A stretch of DNA of 64,000 nt from Tetracentron sinense (Eukaryota > Streptophyta > Magnoliopsida > Trochodendrales > Trochodendraceae). The DNA lies in NCBI GenBank assembly GCA_015143295.1, contig CM026554.1, positions 53,504,627 to 53,568,626 on the forward strand, written 5' to 3'. Shown here one piece after another: positions 11,259-23,679 of the stretch (positions within the stretch are counted from its first letter, which is position 1; each line of letters opens with the position of its first letter). A program made the position numbers and the translations under genes. The notes under the pieces were generated by a model that was not told the DNA's origin, ran no database searches, and saw nothing but the letters and a program-made list of their open reading frames with translations.

Positions 11259-11566
11259 AATGGTTTATATATGTCTTTTTCCCTTGGAAGTGTGGAGGTG
11301 AGAGAGTTTTCTTAGTGGTTTTAACTTATATGGATGAAAGACAAGCCATGGTCCTCTCAAAACATAAAGGGGTTTGATTCTCTACATCACTATTATTCTA
11401 CTTCGAAAACTAAACCATGAGAATTAGGTGCATCTGATAAAAGACATTAGAAAAAGAGAGAAAAGACCAGACCCAAGTGATACTAACCATGGTTTAAGAT
11501 CAGTGAAATGGACTTTGTGAGGTTATGAAATCTGTTGATGACATGAATTAGAGAGCCTAACATTTA

Positions 11567-12285
11567 GGCTCCGTTCTTGTGGAACTTTCAAAAGTCCAAA
11601 ACATTAATACTTTTGAACAAGAGGAAAGATTTTGGGACAAGAGGGGAGAGGGTTTCTGACCCTCTTACATGATAGTATCTCAGTTTTATTGGGTTCAATT
11701 TAATTAGAAGTTCTACATATATCGAAATTAAAAAATCTGAAATTTGTATTGGAACTTGAAAGTTCCAAGTTCTTGAAGCTTTGGGGGTTGAAGATGAAGC
11801 CAGGGACCTTAATCAGCTTCATCCTCCTTCTCCAATGATTCTTTCTCACTCTCTCTCTCTCTCACCCAGGTTTTCTTTTTTGTAAATACTAGTCTGCAGC
11901 TGAAAAAGAAAGAAGAAAAATTAGGGTTCTTGATTTTGTCGGAAGGTGTTTTGCGTTAGTGCTACAACCAAGGTGGTCTGCAGATTTTGAAGGGAGGACA
12001 ACACCATGTTTTTCTTTGGTGGATGAGAACAGAAATCCTGAAATGTTTCTTCTTGAAATTTGAAATTTGATTATCAAATTTCTAAGCTAACTGCATTTGA
12101 TTTTTCTTCTTGAAATGTTCTTTTGCGTTTCTCTTGAAATCCTGGAAATTTACTCACAACCCCCCCCCCGGCGGTATAAGAACACAAAACTCAGATGCTT
12201 AAGCTTGTGAAAGACCCAGATTTTGAAAAAACCGGACCTTTTAAAGTCCAACACTTTTAAAGTTCTGGTAAAAGAACACAGCCTA
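11567..12285. mobile_element. TIR transposon, ~719 bp, possible TA target site
   Basis: GGCTCCGTTCTTGTGGAAC at the left and its imperfect inverse (TCTGGTAAAAGAACACAGCC) at the right, with AAAAGTCCAA / TTTTAAAGTCCAACAC inside. TA borders both ends. The interior 11770-12170 has CT runs and no recognisable protein. A fragment of the same end is seen near 29062. Confidence 0.55.
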
Positions 12286-12900
12286 AAAGAAGTATCTTGT
12301 CATTTCCACAACTACTAATTAGATTCTTCCTAGCTATCTAATATATATATATAGAGAAAGAGAGTGAGCAGAGTTTAAATGGGCGGTGCTCACTAGAGGT
12401 TCTGGTACCCACTTTAGAAATTGACAAGTGGCATGCATTTGGGAAATGGATCATTGGATATCAAAATGCATATGTTTGTTAGGATACACATGACAAAAAT
12501 AACTTGTGAGATATCTTTTAAACTATTTGATTAGACTATTAATTTCTAGCATTAACTCCCTAGGTTTTACAAGACCTTATATTAGATAATGAAATATTTG
12601 ATTGTTTGACCATCAACCTAATGGTAGAGAAACATTCAATCGTGCTGATATTTTTATCACGTGTCTTCTAAGGAATCAATCTTGATATTTTGCAATAAAA
12701 ACAACATGCCATATGCTAAGCTTTTAGAAAGCATTCACTAGAGGCTCTTGTAAGCACTGCCTACAAGAACATTGTCATATATATATATATACACGCACAC
12801 GAGGATGCTACACTTCACTAAGACTAATTAATTTATTAACCTTTACTAGTCTTTTCTATCCCCATACATATATAAGTCTAAGGACACTCTCAAATATACT
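12286..12900. other. Intergenic DNA with a weak inverted pair
   Basis: Short matches GTGCTCACTAGAGGTTCT (12387) and CATTCACTAGAGGCTCTTG (12733) suggest a worn element. TA/CA microsatellites lie at 12338-12356 and 12777-12800. No gene. Confidence 0.4.
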
Positions 12901-13122
12901 CTCGAATCCTAACCCTTTAATTCAAATAATTAAAGGTCAATATTAGATTTGGAATTATTTATTTTGTCATTTTCTAAAGCCACATTAGCTCAATTTTTTT
13001 TTTTTCGCTGAAATAATATGAGGTAACTAACACACACACTATCTCTCACTCTCCCTCTAAACACACACACATCATCAGCTCTAATTTTCACCCTTATTTG
13101 AATTAAAGGGTTAGGGTTTGAG
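12901..13122. mobile_element. Small fold-back MITE
   Basis: Arm CGAATCCTAACCCTTTAATT plus CAAATAA (12903-12929) is mirrored by TTATTTG plus AATTAAAGGGTTAGGGTTTG (13094-13121). The interior includes CA-rich runs. Target duplication not resolved. Confidence 0.6.
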
Positions 13123-13162
13123 ACGATACTTTTAATTACCTATGATTCTCTCTTTATATATA

Positions 13163-13447
13163 CTAGTGGGTGGCACGTGCGATGCACGTGAGAGTGAGGG
13201 GAAGGAGTTAACCACAGTTAATAGGAGTTAAAAAGGACATGTGTTAACCTGTGGGTGCAATTGAATTGAACTCTCCCTGAATTCAATCACAATTGGCTGT
13301 GATTCTATTATTTAAATAGATATATGAGCAAGGGTAGTTTGAGATTTAAAGTAAAACATTAAATCAAAGTTTTGTTTTATATGAGGGTAGTTTAGGAATT
13401 TTGGAAAAATCAGGCTACGCCTACCTCTCCCATTATAATAGTAAAGA
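13163..13447 (-). mobile_element. Non-autonomous Helitron, 285 bp
   Basis: Read on the minus strand it starts TCTTTACTATTATAATG after an A. It ends with a hairpin CACGTGCATCGCACGTG, then CCACCCA and CTAG before a T. These are the Helitron hallmarks: 5' TC, 3' hairpin plus CTRR, insertion between A and T, no TIR or TSD. A close relative is at 39370. The interior carries a family F piece (GTTAACCACAGTTAATAGG). Confidence 0.8.
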
Positions 13448-14000
13448 TGTGAGATAATGTTACGTCCCCTTTCTTTTTCTCTTTTGGAACAAGATGACAC
13501 ACAAAAATTGACGACTTCACAAAACATTGTTACTTTTTTTAATCTTCTTGTTCAAAAAAAAAGTAGGTGAGAATAAAAATGAGCATAGAATTCACCAGAT
13601 ATATACATACACATACAGAAAAGCTAGCCCTGTCGCAGTCTTCCCCATATGCAAGGTGGTGGCAACAAGTGGCAAACCATCGCTTTGTTATAGGGTAGCA
13701 ACACCACGTTGCACCCACTAATTGAAAAAAATTGTCTTATTACGCTCCTCATATATATATATATAAAGAGGTTGACATGTTCAAAACATTGATCGAAGTT
13801 TTATTTAATTCAAGAACTAACCTTTGCTCCCATAGATTCAAGATATTAGATGAATTTAATTCCAAAATTTTCCTTCTCCTATAGGTTCAAAGGTTGATTA
13901 AATTTTAGCTAATTCCAAAACTGTCATTTATACAAATGGTTCAAAACGTAGACTGAAGTTTATTTAATTTCAAAACTATCATTTACTCATGTATAAAGAC
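13448..14000. other. AT-rich DNA; left half of a tandem repeat split by an LTR
   Basis: 13790-14000 and 16210-16440 contain ~75 bp repeats built on GTTGATTAAATTTTAG(C/T)T, AATTCCAAAACT and ATCATTTA. The solo LTR at 14001 inserted in the middle of this array. Nothing coding. Confidence 0.55.
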
Positions 14001-16209
14001 TGTCACGCTCCGAAATCTATACACAATAATACTAATATTTGTATAAATATCAAGGCGTGAACTGGAAACAAAATTCAAATATTAATGAAAATTAAAATAA
14101 TTTAATACTCCATTAAACAGATTTAAATAACTAGCATCACTAAAAGACTCAATAACATGAGTTCTCCCAAAAACTAAATAATCCAAAGATTTCGTAAAGT
14201 TTACCTCACTACAGTTCTCTCACACTCTAACAGAGAAGAAAACTTTAAGGTTTGTCACACTTGCTGAAACGAGAGTAATTCCTATTCTTTTTAATCACCA
14301 CCTGAAAAAGAAGAATCAACAAGGGTGAGCTCACAGTTCAACAAGAGAATACACTATAATTTAAATGCATTAACAATTCATATGATAAGATGACTAACAA
14401 ATTATGCATATTATTCAATTAAGTCTTTACTTATGGTTCAGTCCGGTCAATAGAGGTCTTACGCAACTTACCCTATTGATCAAGGAAATCCTTGGAGTCC
14501 CACACAGCTTACCCTATCCCTTAGGTCTCACACAGTTCACCCATCTGAGAATTGAATGTCTTACACAACTCAACTCAATCCTCTGTTTCTGGGTAGGTAC
14601 TCTACACCACCCTGAAATAATCATTGGGTGGTACAAAACATCACCCTATGAACAATTTAAGGAGGTTTTACACAATTTACTCATTGAATAACCTTTAACC
14701 AAGGTTAAAACAATGTTTATTGAATCACCATTATTTTTGAAAATGAATACCAACTATTATGAAAATATAGCAACACATTAAATGACAGTTATAATAGTCA
14801 ACATCATAATTCATAATTAAAATTTACAATTAATATCTAGGCAGACATAACATACCTTATTTCAAAATGAGTTTTAATTGTGTTTCTGCAACGGAAACTT
14901 TAGTTATAAATATCACATATTTATAACCCTACAAATTCTCAATTTCTCATAATAATGGGGTTCAGGGTTTCACAAACCCCCAAGGGATTGGAAAAACCTT
15001 TTTTTTTATGCTAGTGAGTTTAGTAAAACCTTATACTAGCATAAAACAGTTCAGTTACTAATCAATTGATTAGTAACTAATTAGTTAAGTTTGTTAGGGG
15101 TATCTTTCAACCACCCAACAAATTAACTAAAAAAAAAAAAAAGTCACGTTACTAACAGATTATTTAGTAACTAATTATTTAAATTTGTTAGAGGTATCTT
15201 TCAACCATCTAACAAACTAACTAATTAGTTATAAAGAAATCTCAACAAACCAATATTTCCACACTCAAATAATATATACATTTAATTAAAATATCTTAGG
15301 AAAATTAAAATGAAAAATATCTATTTTTCCCGTTTTTTATTTTCAACTAAGATTTTGACCCACAAAAATACTGATTTTGGGAAAACTTTCTTCACGAAAG
15401 TTGTAGATCTTTTCGAGCTCTTCGAAACGATGTACTATCGGATAAAAATCGAACTTAATGTCATAAAATTATGACCCAAATACCGAAACAGGATAAATCT
15501 CATTTAAATTAACTCAATTCCGAAAATCACTAATTTTAATCTCCTAGATCTCTTATATTTTCTTCCCTAAAATATAATATATTATTATATCATTTATTAA
15601 AATCACCCATAACATATTTAATGAATCAAAATAATACCTGTATAAAATATTTATCCAATCGAGCATATTTTTATACACACAATTATTAACACAAGAAGAA
15701 AAACACATTAAAATTATTGTGTGATCACAACACACCCTACATCTAAATTATAGAAATATTCACTTGCCTCTAGATCTGATTTCGAGAAGAAGGCAAGAGA
15801 TTGATTACTTATGAGAGATTTGCTGCTATCCCGGATGATCCAAAACTTCGAGATCCGGTTCTCTACGAGCATTCACCGATCTCCAAATCCTACGGCCGTT
15901 CTCCCTCTCCTTCAAAAGTACGTATCTTAGCTTCCTAAATCAGGTTTAGTAAAAATATCACTATTATGTTAAACAATTTTATTTATATTAAACTCTATTT
16001 AGAGAATTACTATTATACCCCCACTAAGGCCTCTTTGTTTATAACCTAGATTTAATTAATTTAACTTATTAAATTAAATCATTGGGTGAGCCCTACCCCA
16101 CCAAGGTTAGTCATATGATCAAACTCAAAAATCAATTGCTAAATTACCCTCAAGGTATCATTTACCAATTTACCCCTATGTGTATTTAATTTAAATTAGG
16201 GTCACTACA
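14001..16209. mobile_element. Solo LTR, 2.2 kb, probably Gypsy-type
   Basis: Starts TGTCACGCTCCGAAATC and ends GTCACTACA, with the perfect 5 bp target duplication AAGAC on both sides (13996-14000, 16210-16214). No internal coding domains, primer site or second LTR are present, so this is what remains after recombination between two LTRs. The length and the TGTCACGC start suggest a Gypsy (chromovirus-like) family; the family call is from general knowledge. Confidence 0.75.
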
Positions 16210-16559
16210 AAGACAATGATACTTTAAAAGGTTGATTAAATTTTAGTTTAATTTCAAAATTATTCTTTGTTAATATAAAAAGAGAATGATACTTAAGAAA
16301 TTTAATTGAATTTTAGCTTAATTCTAAAATTACCCTTTATTAATTTCAACTTTTATTACTATAGGGGACTTTTTTACTAAAAAATATAGGAGACTTAAAA
16401 TTTTGATTGAAATTAAAATTAAAATTTGAAACTATCATTTATTAACATATAAAGCAATGTTTTCATAACTGGACTGGCTGTAGAAGTGGTCGAGTGACGT
16501 GTTCCTGAATCGACCGGTCTAGTTAGATCATATCATTTTATTATTAATTGTTTTTTGTT

Positions 16560-17010
16560 TTATTGGCTAAAATGTCTGTAAAGTTTTTTATTCTCAAAAT
16601 ACTCTTATGTCAATTTCTAATTTTATATCCAAAATCCTTCAGATTTTTTCATATAGTCAGAATGTCCCGAATATTTTTTACTTTCCAAAATGCTCCTAAG
16701 TCAAATTTCTATACCTAAAATGCCCTCTCAGTCTTTTAACCCAAAATGCTCCTCAAGTTTACTCATATTTCATTTTATTTATTTCTAAAATATCTCTCAA
16801 GTGTATATACCTAAAATGTCCTTAATTTTTCTATACATAAAATGCTCCTAAAATTTTTTGGTTCTCAAAATGTCCTTATATCATGTTTCTATATCCAACG
16901 TGTCTCATATAATTTTTTCCCAAAATATCCCTTAAGTTCTATACCCAAAATATCTATTATTTTTTTCCCAAAATACCCCTCATTGAGGTTCCTCTTCCTA
17001 GTCTCTCTCC
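16560..17010 (+). repeat. Degenerate minisatellite of ~30 bp units
   Basis: Repeated variants of CCCAAAATGTCCCTCAAGTT, each followed by TTTCTATA, run through this segment at irregular 28-60 bp spacing. No protein is recognised. Confidence 0.7.
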
Positions 17011-17056
17011 CTCATACCCTTTCTCTCACATGTATCGCACGTGCCGCCTACTTGTT

Positions 17057-17101
<45 letters not shown>

Positions 17102-17102
17102 G
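17057..17102. repeat. (TA)n(GA)n microsatellite
   Basis: A TA run passes directly into a GA run. A second GA run lies at 17206-17218. Confidence 0.9.
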
Positions 17103-17218
17103 CTGGCTGGTGGTGAGTATTTAAGAGGGGACTGGACCAATGAGGTCGAACCTTAGGTTTGTAAATAGATTTCATGGTACATTAACTATTTTCCATATAT
17201 ATAAAGAGAGAGAGAGAG

Positions 17219-17466
17219 GAATAGTCACCTCCTCAGGCCGAGGAGGGGACTATTCCTCCTCGCTATCATAAACACTTGGAACTATGGTTATAAAATTAAC
17301 TACCTCTTGTGGCTAATTTTTTCTAAAAACCAAGGGTAGATGTATGAACCCTAGGGTGAATGAATCTTAACCACAATTAATAAGAGAAAAAAGGGGACAC
17401 GTGGCCCCAAAAAGGGGGACAAGATGGTAAGTTACCTCCTCTAGGCCGAGGTGGTGACTATTTTCC
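17219..17466. mobile_element. MITE with GGCCGAGGAGG ends and family F interior
   Basis: Left end GGAATAGTCACCTCCTCAGG and right end GTGACTATTTTCC (inverse) bracket a family F core (CTAAAAACCAAGGGTAG, GAATCTTAACCACAATTAAT, GGGGACACGTGG). A relative with similar CACCTCC ends is at 31799-32062. Confidence 0.6.
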
Positions 17467-18780
17467 ATGTGTATATATATATTACCAACCTTAAAAATAA
17501 AGATTTACAAAATATTACACAAGTGAAAAATGTAAGAACCTCAAGAGCCAAAAATAAATAAAATTAAATGTAGAAACTTTAATTATCTATATTTTGCGGA
17601 TGGGGACCAAAGATTGGGCCTTCTTACTAATCATAACATCTTTTTGTTTAGCAGTGGTCCTCTCAATATAGCATCCTCAAACTCCAATAGCAGATCTGTT
17701 TTGCATGCCTGCCTTTACATGACTGGTTGGTTAATTTTGACTATTATTATATTACTCTAAAGTCAACCCTTGCACGGGTAAGCCGCAATACTAACACCAT
17801 GAGTGCCCTATCTACTGTAGCTAAAGGGCTAAAACCTAATTTCTTATAGGCCAAGTATTAGGTTTAGGACCCTAAAATGGGTTATATATCCACGTGGCAT
17901 ACAGTAGTACACACGTGGCTCATAATTGGTGGTAGATTATTGGGGGCAATATCATGACCTTGAATCTTCATGAAAGCAACCTCTCCTGACCTCTTAGGGG
18001 ACATGATAAGTTTTATTAATAAAGGCTTTCTGATCTCAAACCCTTAAACATAAAAATAATGAAGACACTCTCATTTGGTGCGCGTGATCTGATCATCCAG
18101 TCTCCTTGCCCCTTATATATTTTTCAAGGCCATAGACATTCACGTTGGAAGGATTAGGGTTAGGAATTTTGCAGGAGGTGGATGAGGCTAGAATTGGCAG
18201 GCTTTTTAGAGGGAGAGAGAGGGAGGGATGAATTTAGGGGACAAAAGGGTCAGGAGAAATCTGAGACGACTGTTAGTTAGCAGAGGGACATATATTGACA
18301 AAAAGGTGGGATTGCTTTCTCACTTGGACTTTCTATCTCATCTCTCTTTCTCAAATTATATAAAAGTTGAATGAAAAACTGGGTTTAAACTTCATAAAGT
18401 ATTCTGAGTTCTACCAATGTGTATGAGAGAGAGAGAGAGAGAGAGGCCTGTCAAAAACAAAAGCTGGGAAGTCCCCACGGTTTAATCCTAATTCCTAACT
18501 AAGGCTTTTAATGCATTGCTACAGAACGCCTTGCTCATTGTCCCCCATGCATGCCCACCCATTAAACAAAACCCTAATCTTCATGCGTACATGCATGAGA
18601 ATTATCTCCTAATATATAATAGTTACCTTTGGGTGTTTTTTGTTTTTTTTGAAAAGTTATCATGTGACATACACCCTAAACGCGCAACACAGCCAGACCT
18701 AAGGTAGCCGCTAAGGTGCCATAAGGGTAAGTCCTCAAAACTACTTTCTAATTATCTCATGTGTGTATAACTCTATTTTA
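17467..18780. other. Intergenic DNA with one SINE-like repeat fragment
   Basis: 18656-18735 (CAGACCTAAGGTAGCCGCTA, then AGGTGCCATAAGGGTAA) is a reverse-strand copy of the repeat family at 32.6-33.1 kb. A GA run lies at 18427-18446. No gene recognised. Confidence 0.5.
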
Positions 18781-19034
18781 AGGACAGTGATTAGCACACC
18801 ATGCATTAGACTATGTAGTCTAATGTCATGGCCATGTGTCCATTTAACACTCTTTTAAGCATGGTTAAGTTTTAAAAAATAATGTTGATATTTCGTCTTC
18901 TTTTTAAAAATCAAGGTTAGATTGCTTAATCTTCGAATTGAGTGAAATCGTATCAGTTGATGTGTGGTAAAAAGGTGGGCATGGACCAAACTGAACATTA
19001 GTCTGTAAGTTGAGCATTTCCCATATTTTAATGA
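18781..19034 (+). mobile_element. Family F relative, single copy
   Basis: Same sequence order as the 281 bp units at 9305: GATTAGCACACCATGCATTA, TGGCCATGTGTCC, AGCATGGTTAAG, AGTTGATGTGTGG, ending in TAGTCTGTAAG. Confidence 0.65.
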
Positions 19035-20490
19035 TATCATGTACATTCTTGGAAGAAAATCTCAATTTATATTTCATATTTCAAGCAGTCTATTTAAATT
19101 CAATTTGATTACACTATTGGATTTTGTGAATTCACATAAGCATTTGATGATAGTAAAATAAAGTATTTGTAATCTATTAAAATGTTTAAAATTTGAAATT
19201 ATTTAAATTATTCACGGCCATAACTGAACAACCCGAAAACCCGCCCAGTTTTCCCATGCTTAGGACTCGGATACTTCAACGTCGTGCTATCACTCCTACG
19301 GAGGAGAGTATGAGCTCCTTAGGTCCACTGCTCAGGATTTGCACCATATGAATCCCTTGGAGCATCCATTAGTGTTAATATACCCTGCGCACTATGATTG
19401 ACCTTTTAAATGGTCAACACAACGAGTGGTTAGGATGATAATGATCTACGGACTATGAGTTGTTAAGGTCCTGGAATTGACAGCCCAGATCAAGGAGGAT
19501 GTACGTATATGGTATACCAAATGTGTAGGATATAAGCCTAACATCCTCTTTTCATCTCTGTTTGGGTAAATCGGCTTGTAAAGAACTTCTAGTTACATTC
19601 TAGTTAGGATTCTTTAACCTTTCGACTTATAGCAAATCCAGTTCAATTTTGAGAACCCCAACAAAAGTCATCTCTAACAAAATCCTTACCTTTTCAAGAT
19701 ATCTCTAATCATCCAAAAATATCCAGACAACCCTAGAATCTACAGGGTACCCGAGCCTACAACATCTTCCCATCTTAGACAAACCTAACTTTATAAAATA
19801 GCCCCTGCTTATTGCTTAGGAGGTTGGGACGTCGAGAACATGTGTCAAGGATTGGACCACGTGGCAGTATCTCTGAGAAAGTTTAGTAATTGGGGTTTTG
19901 GAAACCTGACAAATAGAGATTAGTCAAAGTGCCAAAGCAAAAGTGCCCCCTTAAAGTTGAGATTTTAAGGTACCCTTGTACTGTTGAGCGAGTAACGAGT
20001 TGGATCTAAGATCTTTGGACAAGACGAGTATCGGCCTTATAAACATTTATATATTGGAACAATAGCTCTCTCTCTCTCTCTCTCTCTATCTATGTAGGTC
20101 TGTTGGAAAACGAAAAAAATAGGGAAGCTTTTACTTGTTTCTTTCTTTCACAAGTTATTGAAACATCTTATCTCTCAGGCTCTACCTTTTCAGAATGTTC
20201 AAAAGAGCAATTCAGATGTTAGGTGTTACTGCTTTAGAGAGAGAAAATAGAGAGAGAGAGAGAGGGCATGCATTGAAAGAGCAATGCACATGCGCTGATA
20301 GGAAGAAAGGGCTCGGGGTTAAAGGGTATTTTCTATTTTGCTGTTCTCGGGGTTAAAGTATTAACTTGCCAAAAATGGGAATCGGATGGAAAGGACTACG
20401 TCGTACGTAGTAGTATAGGTAGGTGCGATTAATCTGTTCTACTTTCTCGTGAGGCCATATGCCATAACGAAAATCAATATTTCCCGGAAC
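19035..20490. other. Intergenic DNA, nothing firmly recognised
   Basis: 19205-19560 is less AT-rich than its surroundings and may be a transposon remnant, but no frame or terminal structure is convincing. CT/GA microsatellites lie at 20069-20090 and 20248-20264. Confidence 0.4.
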
Positions 20491-20660
20491 CATATCGTCT
20501 TTGATATTTGGCGTGGCTTTCCTGTCTTCTTGAAAGTTCAATAAGGCTAATATCTATTATTTGTATGTTAAAACAGTTCTATCTATATCTGTACAAGAGA
20601 TCGTGGCCTTCAAATACCAAGAAGACAGGAAATGCCACACCAAATATTACAAACGATATG
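20491..20660. repeat. Hairpin with ~42 bp arms and ~85 bp loop
   Basis: Left arm CATATCGTCTTTGATATTTG plus GCGTGGCTTTCCTGTCTTCTT (20491-20531). The right arm 20618-20660 is its inverse (AAGAAGACAGGAAATGCCAC plus ACCAAATATTACAAACGATATG). The pairing is about 85-90 percent. It could be a small MITE or the source of a small-RNA hairpin; no known plant microRNA was recognised in it. Confidence 0.6.
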
Positions 20661-22691
20661 CTTTCATATTTTTCACTCAACATTCACTATCACACAAGAC
20701 ATGTGTTATTGCATTTCATTAAGAGAAGAATACATGTTTTCTACTAATACTCTCTCTAATCAAAAAGAGAGTGAGTTTACAAAAAAATAAAAAGTAATCT
20801 CAGCATATTATTTTTATGGGCATGCCTTTACCCAATAAAAAAAACTTAGGAGTGTGTAGCTTTTGCCAATTGTAAAAATATTAGAGTTTACTTATACTGA
20901 AAATATGTTACAATCAAAATAAAACTTATTATTTCCATCTCCTACTTTTAGACATTAAATATTTTTCTTCCTCTCATACAAAGTCCTTTCAACTATACAT
21001 GAACTCTAGTTAACTTTTTTTAACTCTTGTGATTAATTTTATTATCATATCTTTTCATAAAATTCAAAGTTAGATGGGTGATCCCCTGAGGTGAGTGAAT
21101 CTTAATCATAGCTAAAGGGAGTTAATAGGGGACACATGGCAGAAAAGGAGCCCGAGACGCCTCCCTTCGCTCCTTGCTTGAGAAGTTGATTTTTTTTCTG
21201 TCGATAAATTGATTAAATATTTTATCGTCATTTATGATGACTTTTTAGACAGTCTTATTACTTAAAAACTTTTTATTTCCTAATCTACTCTTATTTTCTA
21301 GCTACAAAAAAAGGTTTTTATTAGTTGTGTAATTTTCGTAAAAAAATATGTGTAACTGTCTCTCAAATAAGTGTTTATTTGTATGTATTCAAAATAAACT
21401 TTTGAAAAATAGGAACATATTTTTAGTTTTTATCAAATAATTTATTGTAATAAGATCTAATAAAGTTGATCTTATTAAATTAACTCTCATTAAATCTAAA
21501 TTTTTTTTTCAAATGCTTGCATACACTAGTTTTTAAAGAATATGATCTTATTTCAAAGGAATTTGCCTTTGAGATTGCACGGTCTCAAACCTACACAAGA
21601 CCGCATACTTGAGATTTTAAAATTTCAATGATTAAAAAAAATTTAAGTTAAAATTTTCACCGAAACCCTATAGTCCTGGGTTTTGGTGTGAAGTCTTAGA
21701 TAGGTCTTAGACTGTGCTGTCTTAGAATTTTTTTTTCTTAATTTTCAAAATAAGTCTGTTTGATAAATGTCTAATAAGCAATTTGAATATTATAATATAT
21801 GGGGTTTAATATCAAATGCTTGCATATGCTTATTTTTAAAGAAAATGAACTTATTTTAAACTAAGACTTTTGATAGATGTTTAACTAATTTTATGAATAT
21901 TATAACATAAGAGGTTTTATCAATGAAAAATTAAACATTACATTTTTGTTTAGAAATTATTGTGATAGAGACAATTTTTTATTTTCTTACATAAACGTTT
22001 GGTTCATCTGAAACCTACTTTTATGCCCTTTGTGTTTTTTTACAAATGTCATTACATTCCTAATATTTGTTTAAAATATTTATTCTATTCATACTATTGC
22101 AAATATCCATCAAATAAGTGTTAATTTATTTATATATTTTATTAAATAAGTTATAAATTTTTTTTATTATATCTTTTAAAAAGGTAGATTTTACCTTCAA
22201 AATATTGTAAAACAAGACCCCTAATCTAAATAATTCTTATTAGATCAAGAGTTGTCAAACGCTCCCAACCCACCTAAAAAAATTGTATGGATGCCTAATT
22301 GAGGCCATCCGTTTCCATTCCACCCTACCACTACCCACTCCTGCTCTCAAGCCGCGCTCCCACTTTCGAGCCTCACATATGGTTTGAGAGTGAAATCACA
22401 TCGGAAGCGCGGTTTTAACTTTTTCTGAGTGTGGTTTATAGTTTATAAAGATCGTAATTTTTGTGAAAAGTTTCAATTTTCATATTAAATGGAGTATATT
22501 TTGTTATTTTCCTTTGTAAAATACAATATTCTTATAAAGTTTGTTAATTATTGGAGATCTTATAATTGAATTGGAAGGATACATTTAACATATCAATAGA
22601 CATCTTGTTTATATAGTGACTACAAATAATTTGAATTATGAATGCTTTTATCAATTCTTGTCTAAAAAGTGAAATCATTTATTTACATCTA
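20661..22691. other. AT-rich intergenic DNA
   Basis: Apart from a family F fragment at about 20998-21150 (GAGTGAATCTTAATCATAGC, GGGGACACATGGC), this is AT-rich DNA with internal similarities such as CAAATGCTTGCATA (about 21510, 21812). No gene. Confidence 0.45.
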
Positions 22692-22839
22692 AGGCTCCGT
22701 TTGTTTCAATGTAAAATAGGAGGAAACAAATGAATTCACGGAAAATGTTATTTTTTGTGTATATTTTCTTTAGGACAATTAGTATTTTCCGTGGGTATCA
22801 TTTGTTTTCCCCTATTTTACATCAAAACAGAGGGAGCCT
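22692..22839. mobile_element. Fold-back MITE, ~148 bp
   Basis: AAGGCTCCGTTTGTTTCAAT plus GTAAAATAG at the left is mirrored by CTATTTTACATCAAAACAGA plus GGGAGCCTA at the right. ACGGAAAAT/ATTTTCCGT add to the stem. Nearly the whole element folds on itself. Confidence 0.75.
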
Positions 22840-23559
22840 AAAAGTAATTAAATAACTATCAAGTATATATAAATATATATATGCGCACGCTCCGAAAGAG
22901 CTCTCAACCCTATCCTAAATTGTAATTTGACGTTCTCGCGCTCTCTGCTCCCACTTTGCTCTATGATTACTTAGCTCTTGACTTTTTATTCTTTCCACCC
23001 TTAAATTAGGATCACCTACAGTTAATTTAAGTCGACGATGGTGTAGAGTCTTTTTTGTGAATATATTGATAAAAACTGTGGATATATTGATAAAAATGCT
23101 CTAGATGACTTCGTCTCTCACGATTTATACTTTTAATAACATGGTTAGTCTATTAATAGGGACACATAAGATCTATGTGTTGGGTTGCACTCGTGAAAAG
23201 AACTCGACGCTATCTAAGGTCCTTGTTAATCTTTATATCCAAGCCCTTAATTTGACTGCACTGAATCTGTTATGTGCGGACTACCGACACAAATATCATG
23301 TGTCACCACTAATATAGGGAGTACATACTATTAAAATTGGAGTTATGTACTATTTCGTCAACCTAAATCAAAAATATCACGGTTTGTGAAAGGTTTTACT
23401 GAAGAGGGTATGTACTCGAACATTGCCCTTATTAATGTGCCCTTATTAATGTTTGGGTTTTATATACATACCTAAAGTGTAAATATGCTAAAAGCATGCA
23501 CTTTAAGATTATGAAAATACAAGGCTAATAACTTTGTGAAAAACATACAACGTGCACTT
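22840..23559. other. Intergenic DNA, nothing recognised
   Basis: AT-rich with a TA run near 22865-22880. A 70-codon frame at 23105 has no recognisable domain. Confidence 0.45.
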
Positions 23560-23679
23560 TTTGATCAAAATCATGGGAAGAAAATAAAATAATTTCTCCC
23601 CATTTTTTACTTCAGCTGTTGCGTAATTTATGAACCCCGAGAACCCTTTCTGGCTTTGCTAGAGAGACAATCCGAGGCC
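23560..23679. mobile_element. Truncated Mutator-like MITE (family M1)
   Basis: TGAACCCCGAGAACCCTTTC, TGGCTTTGC and ACAATCCGAGGCC match the right end of the complete copies at 42432, 51938 and 63339. The left end is missing. Confidence 0.7.

Noticed and set aside
19205-19560. Possible organellar or rRNA-derived insert
   Set aside because: It is less AT-rich than its surroundings, but no rRNA, tRNA or organellar gene sequence could be recognised.
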